Source: Lachnospiraceae bacterium C1.1
Lineage (GTDB): Bacteria; Bacillota; Clostridia; Lachnospirales; Lachnospiraceae
Assembly: GCA_030434875.1 (NCBI GenBank)
Contig: JAUISW010000001.1
Coordinates: 1-64,000, forward strand
Length of the DNA: 64,000 nucleotides
Reading direction: 5' to 3'
The translations under genes and the position numbers were made by a program. Shown piece by piece: positions 52,466 to 61,676 of this stretch (the stretch's first letter is position 1; every line of letters starts with the position of its first letter). The notes beneath the pieces are model-generated. The model had not been told where the DNA came from. It saw only the letters and a program-made list of their open reading frames with translations, and did no database searches.

Positions 52466-53951
52466 AGGCGGGGGAGGTGGATCCGCTGTAGATGCTTCGG
52501 GTTATATGGATCGTGAGGAACGTGAAAGCGAATATGACGGTCACAAATATCACCCTGATGCAAAAGAGGATTTAGTCCACAAGGAGGTAGATCTGCCAGA
52601 CAATGCCCCAAGGGAATATCAGGATCCCAATGTGCTCTGGAATGCTGTTGAGATGGTTGAGAAAAATAAGAACGCTCAGCTCTGCAGGATGATGAAAGCA
52701 TCCCTGCCAAATAACTGGTCATATGAGGTTGCCAAAGAAACTGTCAGGCAGTACGTCATGGATAATTTTGTTTCCAAGGGTATGTGCTGTGAGTGGGCAA
52801 TCCATGACTCGGTCAATAAGCATGGGCAGAGGAATCTCCATTTTCACTGTCTGATGACTCTTCGAGCCATGGATGAAAATGGCAAATGGCTTCCAAAGCA
52901 GCGTAAGATTTATATTCTTGATGAGAACGGGAACAAGATCCGCAGGGGGAAGAATTATCTATGCAAGACAGAACAGGTAACCGATTGGAATGACAAGAGC
53001 AAAGCCAAGGAATGGCGAAAGAACTTAAGCGACCTTATCAATAAGACAAACGATGCTCTCAAGATAAATGAAACTTGGGAGCATCGGTCTTTTAAGAAGC
53101 TGGGGATAGATGCACTTCCGACCATTCACCTAGGCAGCGAGGCTAATGCTTTGGAGAACAAAGGTATTCACACGGAGCGTGGCGATTACAACCGTAAGGT
53201 CATGGAGATGAGAGGACTTGCCAAGTTCATTGATTACACTTCTGTCATGATAGAGAATTACAAGAAAGCTGCCGTTACGAAAGTTGCAGAGGTTAAGAAT
53301 GAAATTGTTGAGCTTATCGATAGAGTTGTTAAGCGACACAATTTCCTGAAACTGCCACTTGTGAGCGGAGTCTTTCTTGCCAAGGTTTCCAACAGACAGA
53401 TGTTGCAGGATCCGAACAATATGATTAGCTTTTTGGAGAAAAATGACATCAAGAGTTTTGATGAACTGCACAGCTTCAGCTCTGGGCATCTTGCAGAATA
53501 TAACAAGCTGGCGGCTGAGTTCTCAGGATATGGCAGCCAGATCAAGACACTTATGGCTAAGATTGATGCGTATGACCGTTTCAAACCTTTTCTTGATGTT
53601 TTCAGAAAGAGCGAGAGCTTGAAGGGACTTGCCAAGTGGAAGTACGACAAGGAAAACAGGGTAATGCTTGAAGCATATCCTGAACAGCTTAAGGCATTCC
53701 GAAAGGTTGTTCCCAAAGGCGAGAAGATAGATCCCAAAAAGTGGAACGATGAAATGGCAGCTCTTTTTGACAAGAGAGAGGACATGGAAGGTCTGCTTCA
53801 GAAAGAAGTAGGGGATCTTGCCTGCGTTGAAGTTATTGACTTTAACAAGAAAAATGAGGAACGTGAACACAGTAATGATGTTCATGCCAAGGAGAAATCC
53901 AAGGAACGAGAACGGACACCGTCAAGAAAAAGCCATCAGGCTGAAAGGTAA
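52410..53951 (+). CDS. MobA/MobL-type relaxase
   Basis: The predicted nicking enzyme starts conjugative mobilization at oriT. The N-terminal part has ASGYMDREER, PREYQDPNVLWNAVEMVE and the metal-binding histidine motif HGQRNLHFHCLMTLR. These fit the MobQ/MobA_MobL family. The 513-residue length is normal. The C-terminal half is helical and charged, ending in a Lys/Arg/Glu-rich tail. AAAGGAGG lies 7 bases upstream of the ATG. No type IV secretion genes are in the window, so transfer would need a helper. Confidence 0.88.
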   Translation: MPKFLSTRISVVSRGGGSKGGGGGSAVDASGYMDREERESEYDGHKYHPDAKEDLVHKEVDLPDNAPREYQDPNVLWNAVEMVEKNKNAQLCRMMKASLPNNWSYEVAKETVRQYVMDNFVSKGMCCEWAIHDSVNKHGQRNLHFHCLMTLRAMDENGKWLPKQRKIYILDENGNKIRRGKNYLCKTEQVTDWNDKSKAKEWRKNLSDLINKTNDALKINETWEHRSFKKLGIDALPTIHLGSEANALENKGIHTERGDYNRKVMEMRGLAKFIDYTSVMIENYKKAAVTKVAEVKNEIVELIDRVVKRHNFLKLPLVSGVFLAKVSNRQMLQDPNNMISFLEKNDIKSFDELHSFSSGHLAEYNKLAAEFSGYGSQIKTLMAKIDAYDRFKPFLDVFRKSESLKGLAKWKYDKENRVMLEAYPEQLKAFRKVVPKGEKIDPKKWNDEMAALFDKREDMEGLLQKEVGDLACVEVIDFNKKNEEREHSNDVHAKEKSKERERTPSRKSHQAER

Positions 53952-54074
53952 TCTGGAGGACTTGAGGTCGCAAATTGCGACCTCAAAATCCACCTATAAA
54001 GTTTGCATTAAATCGCCTCTTTGCTAATTGTAAGGCTTGTGGTAGAGTGATATTATTAACTTGAAGGAGTATGT

Positions 54075-54923
54075 ATGGGGAAGAAAGACAAAGAGACAGA
54101 AATCTCAAGAACTGAGCTTAGTGCTCAGATAAATGCCGAACTTGAAAAGGCGATAGATGATTTAACTCTATTTGACGATGATCTGATGAGCAAGGTCTTC
54201 GATGGAAACATTGAAGCTGCTGAACTTCTTTTGAAGATAGTCCTTGAAAGAGATGACATCAAAGTTAAACGTGTAAAGGGACAGGTGGAGCTTAAAAGCG
54301 CATATCCTGGTGGCAGAAACATCAGACTTGATATTGTTGCAGTTGATGAGAAAGGTGTTCAGTTTGATGTTGAGGTTCAGAGGAATACCAAAGGCTCACA
54401 TATAAAGAGAGCAAGATATCATCAGAGCATGATCGACTCAAGACTTTTAAAGAAAAAGCAGGAGTTCAAATCCATCAAAGATACTTATGTTATCTTCATT
54501 TGCCAGCATGATAAGTTTAAGGCAAATAAGCCGATATATCATGTAGACAAGACTGTTAGAGAAACAGGGGAGGCATTCGATGATGGTGCCCATATTATTT
54601 ACGTGAACGGTAAATATCGTGGGAAGGACGATTTTGGTAAACTGGCACATGACTTTAATTGCAAGAAAGCTGATAATATTTATTTTAAGCCTCTTGCTGA
54701 TGGAGTTAGGCATTTCAAAGAAACAGAGGAAGGACGTGATGCTATGTGTGAATCATTTACAAAGTTAGCTGATAAGGTTGCAGATGAAAGAGCCGAGCAG
54801 ACAACAATAAACAATATTAAGCTTATGATGAAGAATATGAAGTGCAGTCTTGAAGATGCACTGAATGCTCTTGAGATTAAGGGCAAAGAACGCGCAATCA
54901 TAGCAAAGCAGCTTCAGAAGTAA
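54075..54923 (+). CDS. PD-(D/E)XK nuclease-family (Rpn/transposase-like) protein
   Basis: The 282-residue protein matches the large group annotated as PD-(D/E)XK nuclease-family transposases or Rpn-like recombination-promoting nucleases. The active-site core is RLDIVAVDEKGVQFDVEVQ, with D and E-x-Q in the expected places. The helical C-terminus ends in KGKERAIIAKQLQK. GAAGGAG lies 6-8 bases upstream. It sits as a passenger between the relaxase and the tnpW-like gene. It may be a mobile gene or a defence-type nuclease; function in this group is poorly known. Confidence 0.75.
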   Translation: MGKKDKETEISRTELSAQINAELEKAIDDLTLFDDDLMSKVFDGNIEAAELLLKIVLERDDIKVKRVKGQVELKSAYPGGRNIRLDIVAVDEKGVQFDVEVQRNTKGSHIKRARYHQSMIDSRLLKKKQEFKSIKDTYVIFICQHDKFKANKPIYHVDKTVRETGEAFDDGAHIIYVNGKYRGKDDFGKLAHDFNCKKADNIYFKPLADGVRHFKETEEGRDAMCESFTKLADKVADERAEQTTINNIKLMMKNMKCSLEDALNALEIKGKERAIIAKQLQK

Positions 54924-55056
54924 CAAGTTAATATCGAAATATGCACATGAAGCAGTAGATCAGATAAATGGTCTGCTGCTTTTTTATGTGCCGATATAAC
55001 GATAAACCGATAACAATAATAGATTCTATTGTATTTGTTTCAAAGGAGGTATTCCC

Positions 55057-55248
55057 ATGTGTAAGACGAGTTTTAAAGTGGTTGTTTTTTATGATGGCAC
55101 GAGGAGTGCCAAGGAAGTGCTTAATGATGCAATTGCGTCAAAAGTCAGAAGAAAAATCGATAATGATATAGAGATTCCAGAGGGAAAGGAATATAATCAG
55201 GGTAGTACTCAGGAAAAATATCCGAGCCTATCTGGATTATGCGGGTAA
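55057..55248 (+). CDS. TnpW-like small protein
   Basis: The 63-residue protein starts FKVVVFYDGTRSAKEVLNDA and ends SLSGLCG. From memory this matches TnpW-like proteins encoded directly before the large recombinase in Tn4451-type elements; the function is unknown. AAAGGAGG lies 7 bases before ATG 55057. Its stop abuts the recombinase start. Confidence 0.65.
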   Translation: MCKTSFKVVVFYDGTRSAKEVLNDAIASKVRRKIDNDIEIPEGKEYNQGSTQEKYPSLSGLCG

Positions 55249-56952
55249 TTGAGTATGAGAATGTCAAATGAACAGATGGAGGAACTCCTTGCTCCCACGT
55301 ATAGAGTCGGAGTGTATTGCAGGCTATCCAAAGAGGATGATGATATCCGTGAAGGAGAGAGCCAAAGCATTTCACACCAGCGTGAGATCATAGAGGGGTT
55401 CTGCAAAAAGAAAGGATGGAGAGTAGAGGACGTTTATGTTGATGATGGGTACTCTGGAACAACTTCCAACAGACCATCATTGCAGAGGCTGATGAATGAC
55501 ATTGAGGAAAAGAGAATAAATGTCGTAGTCACCAAGGACTACAGCCGTTTAGGAAGAGACAATCTTTTCACAGAGCAGCTCCGTGAGATATGGTTTCCAA
55601 AGCATAATTGCAGATATGTGGCGATCAATGACAACATCGATACCATGTATGAGGATGAATATGCTCCCTTTAAGGCAGTAATCAACTCACAGTATTCCAA
55701 GGACATTTCCAAGAAGGTACACTCATCATATCTTAATCAGGCTGAAAAGGGCAGATATACAGGAGTTGTGCCACCCTTTGGATATCTTAAAGATCCAGAG
55801 GACACCTATCATCTTGTGGTTGATGAAGAGACAGCGCCTTATGTCAGGCAGATATTTGATTGGGCGCTTGATGGTCATGGGACAGCTTTTATCAAAAGGC
55901 ATCTTGAAGAGAACAGAGTGCCTTGTCCTACGTGGTGGAACAGAAAGCGTGGTTTCCGCAATCATTTCACAAAATGGGAGATTCAGGATCCTGAGAATGG
56001 CAAATATGTCTGGGATGACTCGGTAATTGCCGATATGCTTATAAATCCTGTTTACTATGGTGCAGTAGCATCACAGAAAAAGAATTATAAGTTCAAAGTT
56101 GGGGTAATTAACGAGAAAAAACCAGAGGAATGGATTGTTGTAGAGAACACCCACGAGCCTTTAGTTGATCAGGATTCTTTTGACATCATCCAGCAGAAGA
56201 TCGAGTCAAGAAAGTGTAGCCGTGGTGATGGGACGTATTCCCTGTTTGCAGGACTTATCAAGTGTGGAGAGTGCGGAAAAGCTCTTACGATACGCAAGAC
56301 CAATGCCAAAAATCCACAAGATATTTACGCTTGTGTGACCTACAATAGGCATGGCAAGCACCATTGCACACAGCACCGTGTAGAGTTTGATATGCTCTAC
56401 GATATCGTGTTTGATGAGATCAAAAGACTTGCCAAGCAGACTGTTGATGCTGAGGAAGTGGCGAGAAGCCTTGCTGATGCTTATGAGCAGGAGCGTGAGA
56501 ACCAAAAAGAGCTTCTGGAGCGAAACATTGCAAAGGCAAAAAGTCGTATTGAGACTTTGGACCGCATGACATCCAAGCTCTATGAGGATCTTCTTTCAGG
56601 GAGAATCACAGAGAATATCTTTGAATCAATGATCGAGAAAACCAAGACAGAAGCTGATGATCTCGAAAAGCAGATTGCAGAAGATGAAAAACGTCTTTCT
56701 AAGAATGACAGCGAAAGCGGTAATGCCAGGAAATGGATAGACCTTATCAAGGACTATGCGGATATTACAGAGCTTGATGCTGATACTCTCAATCGTCTTA
56801 TCAACAAAATCATTGTTCACGAAGAAATAACAGAGGACGGAGACAGGAACATCTCAATGGAGATACACTATAACTTTCGTCCTACAGATGAATCCAAGAC
56901 TTATAATCTATCAGACATGGCTACAGCCAATTCTGTGGCAAAGGCTATGTGA
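55249..56952 (+). CDS. Large serine recombinase (TnpX type)
   Basis: The integrase/excisionase of the element has 567 residues. The catalytic domain has YRVGVYCRLSKEDDD with the nucleophilic serine, then DDGYSGTTSNRPSLQRL and TKDYSRLGRDN. The recombinase domain follows (FIKRHLEENRVPCPTWW). Then comes a zinc-ribbon domain (LIKCGECGKAL, then CVTYNRHGKHHCTQHR) and a long coiled coil, ending in a DNA-binding tail. The start is TTG 55249 directly after the tnpW stop, or ATG 55255; no strong site distinguishes them. It should lie near the right end of the element, as in Tn4451. Confidence 0.92.
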   Translation: MSMRMSNEQMEELLAPTYRVGVYCRLSKEDDDIREGESQSISHQREIIEGFCKKKGWRVEDVYVDDGYSGTTSNRPSLQRLMNDIEEKRINVVVTKDYSRLGRDNLFTEQLREIWFPKHNCRYVAINDNIDTMYEDEYAPFKAVINSQYSKDISKKVHSSYLNQAEKGRYTGVVPPFGYLKDPEDTYHLVVDEETAPYVRQIFDWALDGHGTAFIKRHLEENRVPCPTWWNRKRGFRNHFTKWEIQDPENGKYVWDDSVIADMLINPVYYGAVASQKKNYKFKVGVINEKKPEEWIVVENTHEPLVDQDSFDIIQQKIESRKCSRGDGTYSLFAGLIKCGECGKALTIRKTNAKNPQDIYACVTYNRHGKHHCTQHRVEFDMLYDIVFDEIKRLAKQTVDAEEVARSLADAYEQERENQKELLERNIAKAKSRIETLDRMTSKLYEDLLSGRITENIFESMIEKTKTEADDLEKQIAEDEKRLSKNDSESGNARKWIDLIKDYADITELDADTLNRLINKIIVHEEITEDGDRNISMEIHYNFRPTDESKTYNLSDMATANSVAKAM

Positions 56953-56978
56953 TCATGAATTCTATATGACTTCTACGT

Positions 56979-57119
56979 AGGGAGTAGCTATTATTCTACC
57001 TACTTCCTACACCTTAAAAATATCCATCAAATTAGGTATAACACATGTTATACTTGAAGGATATAATAGTCCTATGATTTTTTGTTATAATCGCAAAAAG
57101 TCGTAGGACTTTTTGCGCT
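56979..57119. promoter_or_regulatory. Inverted repeats and hairpin between recombinase and ATPase genes
   Basis: GTATAAC-acat-GTTATAC (about 57033-57050) is a perfect inverted repeat. CGCAAAAAGTC-GTAG-GACTTTTTGCG (about 57093-57119) is a strong hairpin just after a TATAAT (about 57086). GTAGGGAGTAG...CTACCTACTTCCTAC (56977-57010) is a weaker repeat at the likely end of the mobile element. These may be recombinase-binding sites and a leader terminator. Confidence 0.45.
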
Positions 57120-57184
57120 ATACTTGCAAAAGTCATAGAACTTTTTGTATAATTATGTCAAAGAGGATAGGAGTTGTAAAAAAT

Positions 57185-58501
57185 ATGTATAGAGAGATAA
57201 TAAACGATTTAAAAAAATGGAAAGATAAGCCTCGCAGAAAACCTTTAATTCTTACAGGTGTGCGTCAGTGCGGAAAAACCTATATTGTAGATGAGTTTGC
57301 TCGAAGCGATTTTGAAAGCTATGTATATGTAAACTTTGAATCAGAGGAAACACTTTCAGCTATTTTTGATTATGATTTTGATGTTAATAGAATCATAAAA
57401 GAGTTAGAAAGACATTTTTCTGCAAAAATCACTCCTGGTAAAACTCTATTATTCTTTGATGAAATTCAGGAATGTACTAGAGCAATTACTTCTCTTAAAT
57501 ACTTTTGTGAAAACATGAGAGACTTGCATATAGTATGCGCTGGTTCATTACTCGGTGTTGCCTTGAAGAAAAAACAGATTTCTTTCCCAGTGGGAAAAGT
57601 AAATCGTCTTCAACTATATCCAATGAGTTTTAAAGAGTTTATTATCGCAAATGCTAGAGAAGATTTAATTGAAGTATTTAAGGATTGGCCAACAGACCGT
57701 GAGATTCCTAAATTATACTCAACTCCTATGGAAGAACTTTTAAAGGCTTATTATATAGTAGGTGGAATGCCTGAAGTTGTAAAAACATGGGTTGAAACTC
57801 AGGATTATGATGAAGTCACAGAAGTACAAAATGAAATCTTAGACGATTATGCAGATGATTTTTCGAAGCATGCACCACTAACAGAAGTACCTAAAATAAG
57901 ATGGATCTGGGATTCTGTGCCAGTACAACTTGCAAAAGAGAATAATAAATTTGTTTTCTCCCATGTTAAAGAAGGAAAACGTTCATCAGAATTAGAAGAT
58001 GCATTGCAGTGGCTTGTAGATGCAGGCCTTCTTATAAAAACCGAGTTAGTAGAAAAACCCGAATTACCTTTAGATGGGGTGGCAGACAAGACCTATTTTA
58101 AGGTTTATTTGTCTGATATTGGACTTTTACGAGCAAAGTCAAAGATTTCTGTAAATACGATTTTAGCAGAATCTGACCTTTATGTTAGATATAAAGGAGC
58201 CTTCGCAGAGAACTATGTTTTAAATGAATTAAAAACGCTAGAAAAGCAACCATTCTTCTGGCGTTCTGGCAACACTGCTGAAGTTGATTTCATTTACGAA
58301 GAAGAAGGAGAACTTATTCCTGTTGAAGTAAAAGCTGCCGATAATACTCAAGCCAAAAGCTATAAACAGTTTTGTAAGAAATATAGCCCAAAGAAAGGGC
58401 TGAAGCTTTCTCGAAAAAATATTGCTGAAAATCTTTGCGAAAGTACAACAACCTACAATATTCCACTATATTTAGAATGGAATATCGATGAATATGTATA
58501 A
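57185..58501 (+). CDS. AAA ATPase with DUF4143 domain (first copy)
   Basis: The 438-residue protein is a predicted ATP-binding protein of the AAA_14-DUF4143 group. Walker A is GVRQCGKT, Walker B LLFFDEIQ and sensor CAGSLLG. The DUF4143 part ends in a PD-(D/E)XK-like segment FWRSGNTAEVDFIYEEEGELIPVEVK. Function in this family is unknown; members are common in accessory regions. I chose ATG 57185 because a GAGGATAGGAG stretch precedes it; upstream in-frame starts lie in the leader hairpin. Confidence 0.85.
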   Translation: MYREIINDLKKWKDKPRRKPLILTGVRQCGKTYIVDEFARSDFESYVYVNFESEETLSAIFDYDFDVNRIIKELERHFSAKITPGKTLLFFDEIQECTRAITSLKYFCENMRDLHIVCAGSLLGVALKKKQISFPVGKVNRLQLYPMSFKEFIIANAREDLIEVFKDWPTDREIPKLYSTPMEELLKAYYIVGGMPEVVKTWVETQDYDEVTEVQNEILDDYADDFSKHAPLTEVPKIRWIWDSVPVQLAKENNKFVFSHVKEGKRSSELEDALQWLVDAGLLIKTELVEKPELPLDGVADKTYFKVYLSDIGLLRAKSKISVNTILAESDLYVRYKGAFAENYVLNELKTLEKQPFFWRSGNTAEVDFIYEEEGELIPVEVKAADNTQAKSYKQFCKKYSPKKGLKLSRKNIAENLCESTTTYNIPLYLEWNIDEYV

Positions 58502-58619
58502 TAACACTTTGGACCAGTATCATGATAGTACTGGTCTATCATCCCCAGGGTAGAGAATTCCATAAAAATATGCTAATATATTAAAGGCTATGCATACAAA
58601 TAGCTTATAAGCTTTAGAA

Positions 58620-58850
58620 GGAGATATATAAAATGAAACTAGGAATTGTTATATGAAGTCCTATTTCATGTATCTCCATAAAGAACCATAAAACTCTATG
58701 AAACCGCATATTTACTGGGTTCGTGGTAATTTGTTCTCACATGTAACTTGTTATAAATTATTATAATTTATAGAAAAATGGTACTCGGTATGGTACTCGA
58801 TATTCGGAAGACCAAGAAAAAATATCAATATTATTTCATTTGTAACAAGC
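58620..58850 (+). repeat. Paired repeat, left copy (MKLGIVI mini-ORF and GGTACTCG motifs)
   Basis: The region aligns over about 230 bp with 62560-62835. It begins with GGAGATATATAAA and a mini-ORF encoding MKLGIVI, then TTTCATGTATCTCCATA, AACCGCATA and two TGGTACTCG motifs (about 58780-58802). It ends near CCCAGATTAGCA. No long open frame is kept. It is probably the remnant of a gene or leader that was duplicated. Confidence 0.6.
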
Positions 58851-58933
58851 TATATTGAGACCCAGATTAGCAGATAGATTACACAGCATCGGATAGTCAA
58901 ATGTCCGGTGCTGTTTTTTAATGCCAAGCTTCT

Positions 58934-58975
58934 ATTAGCCAAAAACGAAAAAAAATTGAAAATGGCTAATAGACA
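58934..58975 (+). repeat. Direct repeat with inner palindrome, left of second ATPase
   Basis: ATTAGCCAAAA...AAAATGGCTAATAGA recurs at 60213-60252 with few changes. Each copy has an internal inverted repeat (TTAGCCA/TGGCTAA) and ends in a start codon, ATG GCT AAT AGA. The two copies flank the ATPase gene. Confidence 0.75.
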
Positions 58976-60212
58976 TGATAGAATAATCTCATCAAACAGA
59001 ATGAGAGAAATGGATACTATGAGGCTCATCCCAAGAAATTCCTATATGGAGAAAATAATCAATGTAATAGGAACTCCGGATATAAAAGTCATTACCGGTG
59101 TAAGACGATGCGGAAAGTCAAAACTTTTGGAATCATTTAAAAAATATATAGATGAAAATATACAAGATGCAAATATAATCCATATCAATTTTAACCTGCC
59201 GGAGTTTGAAGAACTGCTCACTTTTCGAGCGCTGTATGAACATATAAACTCTTTGTATAAAGAGAATATGCAGAACTTTGTTTTGATAGATGAAGTTCAA
59301 ATGTGTGAGGATTTTGAAAAGACCATCAATGGACTGCATGCATCCGAAAAGTATGATATATATATAACCGGTTCAAATGCTTTTTTGCTTAGTTCAGATC
59401 TTGCCACACTTTTTACCGGACGAACATTTGAAATAAAAGTTTTTCCATTTTCATTCAAGGAATATGTCAGGTATTTTGATTTGAGCGACAGATATGAGGC
59501 CTTATCATCATATATTAAAGAAGGTGGAATGGCAGGCTCTTATCTATATAAAGATCCGGAAGCAAAGTATGATTACATTGCAGATGTATTTGACACTCTG
59601 ATTGTAAGGGATATCAGACAGAAATATAAAATAAGAAATACTCAGTTGATGGACAGAATTGTAGATTTTCTTATGGATAACATTTCAAATCTTTCATCGG
59701 CCAGGAATATTACAAATGTCCTTGGCAGCATGAATGAGAAAATCCACCATACAACGGTTGGTTCGTACATACAATACCTATGCAATGCATTTGCATTTTA
59801 TAAAATCCGTAGATACGATATCAAAGGGAAAAAATATTTATCAAGTAATGATAAGTATTATCTCAGTGATCATACATTTCGGTACGCCAAGCTCGGCACA
59901 AGAAATATGGATTATGGAAGAATCCTTGAGAATATTGTGGCTATAGAACTTCTTCGCAGAGGGTATGAGGTTTATGTCGGGGTATTATATAAAAAAGAGA
60001 TAGATTTTGTGGCGATAAAACGTAGCGAAAAAATCTATATTCAAGTATCCGATAACATAAGCGATGATAAGACTTTTGAGAGAGAAGTTTCACCACTTTT
60101 GCAGATAAAAGATGCATATCCTAAAATGCTTATCGCACGTACAAGAAATGATGAATACCAATACGAAGGTATAAAAATTGTCGATTTAGCTGGTTGGCTG
60201 TTAGAGGCATGA
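58962..60212 (+). CDS. AAA ATPase with DUF4143 domain (second copy)
   Basis: The 416-residue protein is distantly related to the ATPase at 57185. Walker A is GVRRCGKS, Walker B FVLIDEVQ and sensor YITGSNAFLLSS. The DUF4143 part includes GGMAGSYLY and a late YKKEIDFVAIKRSEKIYIQV. The start used is ATG 58962 (MANRHD), inside the direct repeat, without a clear ribosome site; ATG 59010 is an alternative. It is flanked by 40-bp direct repeats, like a small gene cassette. Confidence 0.82.
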   Translation: MANRHDRIISSNRMREMDTMRLIPRNSYMEKIINVIGTPDIKVITGVRRCGKSKLLESFKKYIDENIQDANIIHINFNLPEFEELLTFRALYEHINSLYKENMQNFVLIDEVQMCEDFEKTINGLHASEKYDIYITGSNAFLLSSDLATLFTGRTFEIKVFPFSFKEYVRYFDLSDRYEALSSYIKEGGMAGSYLYKDPEAKYDYIADVFDTLIVRDIRQKYKIRNTQLMDRIVDFLMDNISNLSSARNITNVLGSMNEKIHHTTVGSYIQYLCNAFAFYKIRRYDIKGKKYLSSNDKYYLSDHTFRYAKLGTRNMDYGRILENIVAIELLRRGYEVYVGVLYKKEIDFVAIKRSEKIYIQVSDNISDDKTFEREVSPLLQIKDAYPKMLIARTRNDEYQYEGIKIVDLAGWLLEA

Positions 60213-60252
60213 ATTAGCCAAAAGCAGAAAAATATTAAAAATGGCTAATAGA
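60213..60252 (+). repeat. Direct repeat with inner palindrome, right of second ATPase
   Basis: This is the second copy of the 58934 repeat. ATTAGCCAAAAG begins just after the ATPase stop and the copy ends in ATGGCTAATAGA. Confidence 0.75.
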
Positions 60253-60287
60253 TATAAGGTCCCGAATTTAAATGTAAAATATTTCTT

Positions 60288-60593
60288 ATGCTTACCAAAA
60301 TGCATCAGGGTGCTACTTTTGATGAAGTCATCGCCGATATCTCTGACGGAATGTACAGTGATACAGATGATACAGTTCCGGCAGGCTCTGTGCTTTTTGA
60401 CGATTTTGATTCTGTGGAGAAAACACCGCTGACAAAGGGTTTGATAGCTGATTGCGAAGTCTACAGGATAGTCGATCAGAACACTTTCGTTGCTTCAACG
60501 GTCAAAAATGAAGACATGAGGGACGGAGGAACTTCATACACCAGAAGGGACGGAATTGAATCTGTTTTGAAGGAGTTTACTAAGAAACGGTAG
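60288..60593 (+). CDS. Hypothetical protein, possibly a truncated domain
   Basis: The 101-residue acidic frame (HQGATFDEVIADISDGMYS, TRRDGIESVLKEFTKKR) is open and is followed 18 bases later by a gene with a good ribosome site. No ribosome site precedes its own ATG, and the repeat-derived start at 60241 (MANRYK) is in another frame. It may be the rest of a longer gene joined to the repeat. Confidence 0.4.
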   Translation: MLTKMHQGATFDEVIADISDGMYSDTDDTVPAGSVLFDDFDSVEKTPLTKGLIADCEVYRIVDQNTFVASTVKNEDMRDGGTSYTRRDGIESVLKEFTKKR

Positions 60594-60611
60594 AATGGAG
60601 GAAGTAGGGAT

Positions 60612-61664
60612 ATGATTTTTCATCAGTCTATGGTTAAAATTATTGCAGGGATACTGGCAATTATAGGTCTGTGCGTTGGTGTGAATGTCACCTTTTTTCA
60701 GACACGGGGTTTTGCGGAAACAACAGCCGTGATTACAGACCTTACAGAGGAAGGGAGCGGCGATGATACAACCTATCGGCCCACTGTGGAGTATGAGGTT
60801 GACGGCGAAACTTATATCGTTAAGCTTGATAATTCCGTTAAAGCCGATAGTGTAGGCAATACGATCACTGTTTTATACGATCCGTCAAACCCGGAGCTTG
60901 CCTATGGCAAAAACGGGATGGGCATTTATCTGCTGATCGTCTGCCCGCTTATTCTGGCATTTGTTTTAATCTCTATTTTTAAGGGAAGAAGGGAAAGGCA
61001 GGAGAACAAGGATCGTCAGGAATTAAGTGGATATACAGGTTATGCTCCGCATGTTGCGGGAGGGGAAAGAGAACTCTATTTCCTTACCGATCTTGGCACC
61101 CCCAAGGCGGGTCACCGAATTGAAGATGAAAACAGAAGAGTGCTTTATGAGGCAAAAATGACAAAATTCGGTGTGGCTGTTGACTATAAATTTGAGTTCA
61201 TAGACCATGAACATGGAAAGACTGTTCCACATCTCGTAGGACAGGTGCTTGAGAGCACTTGGGGTACTCTTCTTGCCGATGTTCATGATACATTTGAATT
61301 TGACGGCGTGGATATATGGAAGCATTTGAAGCAAAACGGCATAAGTGTCGAGTCATCTGTCACAGCGGGTGAGGGTGCGCTTGCAGGAATGGAATATCGC
61401 ATTTTGCGGGACGGAGAAGAAATTGCACGCGCTGTGCAGACAAGTCAGTTCCCCCATGAGGAAGATACAGAAGCACATAAAGTGGAAGGCAAGATACCTA
61501 TTCGGGGATTTTATCGTATTTGGACGACAGAGGTATATCTTGACCTGCTGTTTGTTACTCTTATGGCCTTCGCCAGAAGCGGAGCCGGTGATGACAAGGG
61601 CGGCACCTACGGAGCTATACTTGGAACACTTGATAAAATGAAAAATCATGAAGGAAATATATGA
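60612..61664 (+). CDS. DUF3592-like membrane protein with LURP-one-like domain
   Basis: The 350-residue protein has two membrane spans (about 8-28 and 103-123). They enclose a DUF3592-type domain with YRPTVEYEVDGETYIV and ITVLYDPSNPELAYG. A cytoplasmic beta-rich domain follows (GHRIEDENRRVLYEAKM, VGQVLESTWGTL, YRIWTTEVYLDLLFVTLMAFAR), resembling the LURP-one/tubby-like fold. GGAGGAAG lies 9-10 bases upstream of the ATG. It is followed 12 bases later by a broken gene of the same family. Confidence 0.7.
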   Translation: MIFHQSMVKIIAGILAIIGLCVGVNVTFFQTRGFAETTAVITDLTEEGSGDDTTYRPTVEYEVDGETYIVKLDNSVKADSVGNTITVLYDPSNPELAYGKNGMGIYLLIVCPLILAFVLISIFKGRRERQENKDRQELSGYTGYAPHVAGGERELYFLTDLGTPKAGHRIEDENRRVLYEAKMTKFGVAVDYKFEFIDHEHGKTVPHLVGQVLESTWGTLLADVHDTFEFDGVDIWKHLKQNGISVESSVTAGEGALAGMEYRILRDGEEIARAVQTSQFPHEEDTEAHKVEGKIPIRGFYRIWTTEVYLDLLFVTLMAFARSGAGDDKGGTYGAILGTLDKMKNHEGNI

Positions 61665-61676
61665 TAAGAGGAGAAT

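Larger units (their letters stand above)
44029..56989. mobile_element. Mobilizable element of Tn4451/TnpX type (about 13 kb), boundaries tentative
   Basis: The gene set is typical of serine-recombinase mobilizable elements: a small conserved ORF, resolvase-like recombinase, DUF3847-like protein, MobA/MobL relaxase, TnpW-like protein and a TnpX-like large recombinase near one end. The nine-base direct repeat GGAGTAGCT occurs at 44029-44037 and 56981-56989. It contains GA, the crossover dinucleotide known for TnpX elements. A nine-base match is weak evidence by itself, so only the inner part (about 44795-56952) is secure. The cargo is the zinc-ribbon operon at 45940-51704. Confidence 0.5.
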
